From contig JALNZH010000166.1 of assembly GCA_023229405.1 (NCBI GenBank), positions 1 to 8,202 of the forward strand: DNA of 8,202 nucleotides. Reading direction: 5' to 3'. Source of the DNA: Bacteroidota bacterium (GTDB lineage Bacteria > Bacteroidota > Ignavibacteria > UBA10030 > UBA8401). A program made the translations under genes and the position numbers. Shown here piece after piece: positions 5,993 through 8,202 of this stretch. Below the pieces are notes generated by a model that saw only the letters and a list, made by a program, of their open reading frames with translations, ran no database searches and had not been told where the DNA came from. Numbering within the stretch: the stretch's first letter is position 1; each line of letters starts with the position of its first letter.

Positions 5993-6639
5993 CGTTCGAA
6001 TTGAATTGTTCCGAAATGTTCAGAGCGATGAAAACACTTTTCACCGTATCCCGTCGGCGACCAAGCCATCAGCTCGTCTCCATGGTGGGTTCCAGATGCG
6101 CGATAAAAATTGGCATGCCACACATCCTCCGTCCTTGTATGCAAACCGAAACAATTCCACGGAAGTTCAATAATGGAACTCCAAATTTTCATCTCATTGT
6201 CCACAAAGGAACAACATTGCAGTCCGGAGTACCAGTAGTGATTTGAGATCCCCAGCTGTTTATTGACGTCGATGTCCAACCAGCGTCCCTCAGGTGAGAC
6301 CTGAAATTCCTTATAGAGTTTGGATTGGGAGGCATGAACACCAATAAACACTTCGTACACATCCGATAATTCCCACAAGTTGTGAGTTTTTGCATGCGCA
6401 GGCATCGGCACTAAGTCCGGGGCAAGTCGAAGCGTGTCGAATCTGCCGTGGAAAAAAACAAGCAGACCGTTGTCGTTCCATTCAATCCCAACTCTGGTAT
6501 CGATGGAAGCAGGAGGTTCTGTGCCGTCAGCCATCACTAATTGCTCAGCAAAATCGATATTCGCTAATGCTGATTCATCAATCTTGTTGATCGATGAAAA
6601 TTCTGAATGGCGACAGCTGATTATTTTATCTCCCTGCAT
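5989..6639 (-). CDS. CBM9-like (carbohydrate-binding family 9-like) protein without signal peptide
   Basis: A 216-aa protein. Residues 86-125 (NLWELSDVYEVFIG, YKEFQVSPEGRWLDIDVN) and 175-215 (WHANFYRASG, HHGDELMAWSPTGYGEKCFH, FGTIQF) carry the hallmark segments of the CBM9-like/DOMON-like beta-sandwich family. That family includes xylanase sugar-binding modules and stand-alone proteins of unknown role. The whole chain is one such domain, with no catalytic domain attached. Unlike most relatives, no signal peptide or hydrophobic N-terminus is visible (MQGDKIISCRHSEF), so it is probably cytoplasmic. The start is well supported by AAAGGAG 4 nt upstream. It lies 26 bp after uvrA and overlaps the next gene by 4 bp. 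Sugar binding is inferred from the family only. Confidence 0.85.
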   Translation of the reverse strand: MQGDKIISCRHSEFSSINKIDESALANIDFAEQLVMADGTEPPASIDTRVGIEWNDNGLLVFFHGRFDTLRLAPDLVPMPAHAKTHNLWELSDVYEVFIGVHASQSKLYKEFQVSPEGRWLDIDVNKQLGISNHYWYSGLQCCSFVDNEMKIWSSIIELPWNCFGLHTRTEDVWHANFYRASGTHHGDELMAWSPTGYGEKCFHRSEHFGTIQFER

Positions 6640-6643
6640 AACA

Positions 6644-6650
6644 CTCCTTT
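6644..6650 (-). promoter_or_regulatory. Ribosome binding site of the CBM9-like gene
   Basis: AAAGGAG on the minus strand lies 4 nt before the ATG at 6639 and fixes this start. It falls in the 26-bp gap after uvrA. Confidence 0.7.
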
Positions 6651-6660
6651 AGCAGGATAT

Positions 6661-6677
6661 GGTGTTTACGAAACACC
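6661..6677. other. Small hairpin over the uvrA stop codon
   Basis: GGTGTTT (6661-6667) and AAACACC (6671-6677) form a perfect 7-bp stem with a 3-nt loop, and the TAA stop at 6668-6666 lies in the loop and stem. No T-tract follows on the minus strand, so it is not a convincing terminator. It could affect read-through into the CBM9-like gene. Confidence 0.4.
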
Positions 6678-8202
6678 TAATTCCTTTTTCAAATAGTGAC
6701 CGGTAAATGAATGATTCAACGCTGCAACCTGCTCGGGAGTTCCTTCTGCAATAATCGAACCTCCCCCACCGCCCCCTTCCGGTCCCAGATCAATGATCCA
6801 ATCCGCCGTTTTAATAACATCAAGATTGTGCTCTATTACAACTATTGTATTCCCTTTTTCCACTAACTTATTTAACACTTCTAGCAACATCTTCACATCA
6901 TCAAAATGCAGACCAGTCGTCGGTTCATCCAAAATATAGAGAGTATTTCCCGTCCCGACTTTAGAAAGTTCCGTAGACAATTTTACTCTCTGCGCCTCAC
7001 CGCCCGATAAGGTGGTCGCCTGTTGCCCGAGATGAATATATCCCAGTCCGACATCGGACAACGTTTGAATTTTTCTGTTCATCACCGGCATTTCGTGAAA
7101 GAACTCAAGCGCTTCTTCAACAGTCATTTCCAACACATCGGAAATCGACTTCCCTTTAAAAAGTACTTCAAGCGTTTCACGGTTGTAGCGTTTTCCCCGG
7201 CAGACATCGCACATCACATATACATCCGGCAGAAAATTCATTTCAATCTTCTTTACGCCATCCCCTTCACACGCTTCACAGCGCCCTCCCTTTACATTAA
7301 AACTGAATCGTCCGGATTTGTATCCGCGGATCTTCGATTCCGGCAGCTGGGCGAACAGATCGCGGATAAAGGTAAATAATCCGGTATAGGTTGCGGGATT
7401 CGAACGGGGTGTTCTGCCGATCGGCGACTGGTCGATATCGATCACTTTATCGATATGCTGAATACCGTCGATGGATTTGTACGGATATACCTGAATTTTC
7501 GTCTTATAAAATTTTTGCGAAAGAATTGGATAGAGCGTTTCGTTGATCAGCGTCGATTTCCCCGACCCGCTGACACCAGTGACGCAGGTCAACGCTCCGA
7601 GAGGGACGGAAAGATTGACATTTTTCAGATTATTTCCGGACGCACCACTGATCGTGAGAAACTTTCCGTTCCCTTTTTTGCGATCTTTCGGTACATCGAT
7701 ATTCTTTTTCCCGGTCAGATAGGCAATTGTTGAAGAACGATCTCCAACGGTGCTCGATAATCCGTTCCTAAATTCTTCCGGTGTTCCCGCTGCAACAAGT
7801 TCCCCTCCATGTTCGCCTGCTCTCGGTCCTAGATCCACAATAAAGTCGGAATTTTCCATCATTTCTTTGTCGTGTTCTACAACAAGCACCGTGTTGCCAA
7901 GATCCCGGAGATTTTTCAATGATCCTATCAGTTTGGTATTGTCGCGCTGATGCAGCCCGATGCTTGGTTCATCCAGGATATACAGAACGCCAACCAGCTG
8001 TGAACCGATTTGTGTCGCCAGCCGAATTCGTTGTGCTTCACCGCCGGAAAGCGTACGGGCTGCGCGATCCAAAGTTAAATACCCGAGACCGACATCCACC
8101 ATAAATCCGAGCCGCTGATTGATCTCTTTCAGAATCGGCCGGGCAATTTCCATTTGTCTGTTCGAAAATGTTACGGATGTGAAAAATATTTGCGATTCGG
8201 TC
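6666..8202 (-). CDS. uvrA: UvrA, excinuclease ABC subunit A, C-terminal part (5' end outside the window)
   Basis: UvrA is the damage-sensing ATPase of nucleotide excision repair. It works as a dimer and loads UvrB at lesions. The visible 511 codons run without a stop from the window edge (the frame continues upstream of the ATG at 8153), so about 430 N-terminal residues are missing. Counted from that ATG, the order is as follows. ABC signature 1 LSGGEAQRIRLA (35-46). Walker B LYILDEPSIGLHQRD (57-71). H-loop VVEHD (91-95). Second Walker A GVSGSGKSTL (193-202). The ABC2 block SPIGRTPRSNPATYTG (243-258). The C-terminal zinc finger C292-x2-C295-x19-C315-x2-C318. Signature 2 LSGGEAQRVKLSTEL (382-396). 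Walker B LYILDEPTTGLH (405-416). The normal-looking C-terminus is KKELGVS. All key residues are intact. A six-glycine run after GPE (459-464) replaces the more usual mixed Gly/Asp loop and is probably harmless. Confidence 0.98.
   Translation of the reverse strand, partial: TESQIFFTSVTFSNRQMEIARPILKEINQRLGFMVDVGLGYLTLDRAARTLSGGEAQRIRLATQIGSQLVGVLYILDEPSIGLHQRDNTKLIGSLKNLRDLGNTVLVVEHDKEMMENSDFIVDLGPRAGEHGGELVAAGTPEEFRNGLSSTVGDRSSTIAYLTGKKNIDVPKDRKKGNGKFLTISGASGNNLKNVNLSVPLGALTCVTGVSGSGKSTLINETLYPILSQKFYKTKIQVYPYKSIDGIQHIDKVIDIDQSPIGRTPRSNPATYTGLFTFIRDLFAQLPESKIRGYKSGRFSFNVKGGRCEACEGDGVKKIEMNFLPDVYVMCDVCRGKRYNRETLEVLFKGKSISDVLEMTVEEALEFFHEMPVMNRKIQTLSDVGLGYIHLGQQATTLSGGEAQRVKLSTELSKVGTGNTLYILDEPTTGLHFDDVKMLLEVLNKLVEKGNTIVVIEHNLDVIKTADWIIDLGPEGGGGGGSIIAEGTPEQVAALNHSFTGHYLKKELGVS

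Noticed and set aside
6661..6677. Intrinsic terminator of uvrA
   Set aside because: The stem is only 7 bp, overlaps the stop codon and has no T-tract after it.
1..8202. CRISPR array, phage genes or toxin-antitoxin module
   Set aside because: No regularly spaced direct repeats, phage-like products or recognisable toxin/antitoxin pair were seen on either strand.

Overview
The window comes from a Gram-negative (two-membrane) bacterium of moderate GC content. Several products have signal peptides and outer-membrane-barrel features (C-terminal Phe), and Shine-Dalgarno sites are clear at several genes. The UvrA sequence and the mix of families (LPP20/DUF4384-type protein, PAS protein with a C-terminal four-Cys domain, CBM9-like protein) would fit the Ignavibacteria/Bacteroidota side of the FCB group. 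That is an impression from family resemblance, not a placement. All recognisable genes lie on the minus strand, so transcription runs from high to low coordinates.

Reading in the direction of transcription: (1) 8202-6666 is the C-terminal part of uvrA (nucleotide excision repair), cut by the window edge. (2) 26 bp downstream is a CBM9-like protein without a signal peptide (6639-5989). It overlaps by 4 bp (ATGA) with a secreted, probably outer-membrane, 202-aa protein (5992-5384). These two form a coupled pair and may be read through from uvrA. (3) 5383-4539 has no intact gene. It holds a perfect 10-bp-arm palindrome (5286-5308), a 258-bp MITE-like element (5010-5267) with about 36-bp imperfect terminal inverted repeats and CTAG at both ends, and protein-like fragments in shifted frames (5009-4657) that look like a decayed gene next to the insertion. 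(4) 4538-1675 is a tight three-gene operon: a porin-like outer-membrane barrel, a small PstS-like periplasmic binding protein, and a membrane sensor (periplasmic domain, HAMP, PAS) that ends in a Cys4 domain instead of a kinase or cyclase. (5) 1674-1181 is a 494-bp gap with no convincing gene. (6) 1180-1 is the first 393 codons of an exported LPP20-like protein running into a DUF4384-like domain, cut by the window edge.

The most interesting unit is the porin/binding-protein/sensor operon. It suggests a route in which a solute enters through the outer membrane, is bound in the periplasm, and is read by a membrane sensor whose output is not an obvious enzyme. The second point of interest is the MITE-like element: removing it at its CTAG repeats joins the flanking reading frames into one open stretch.
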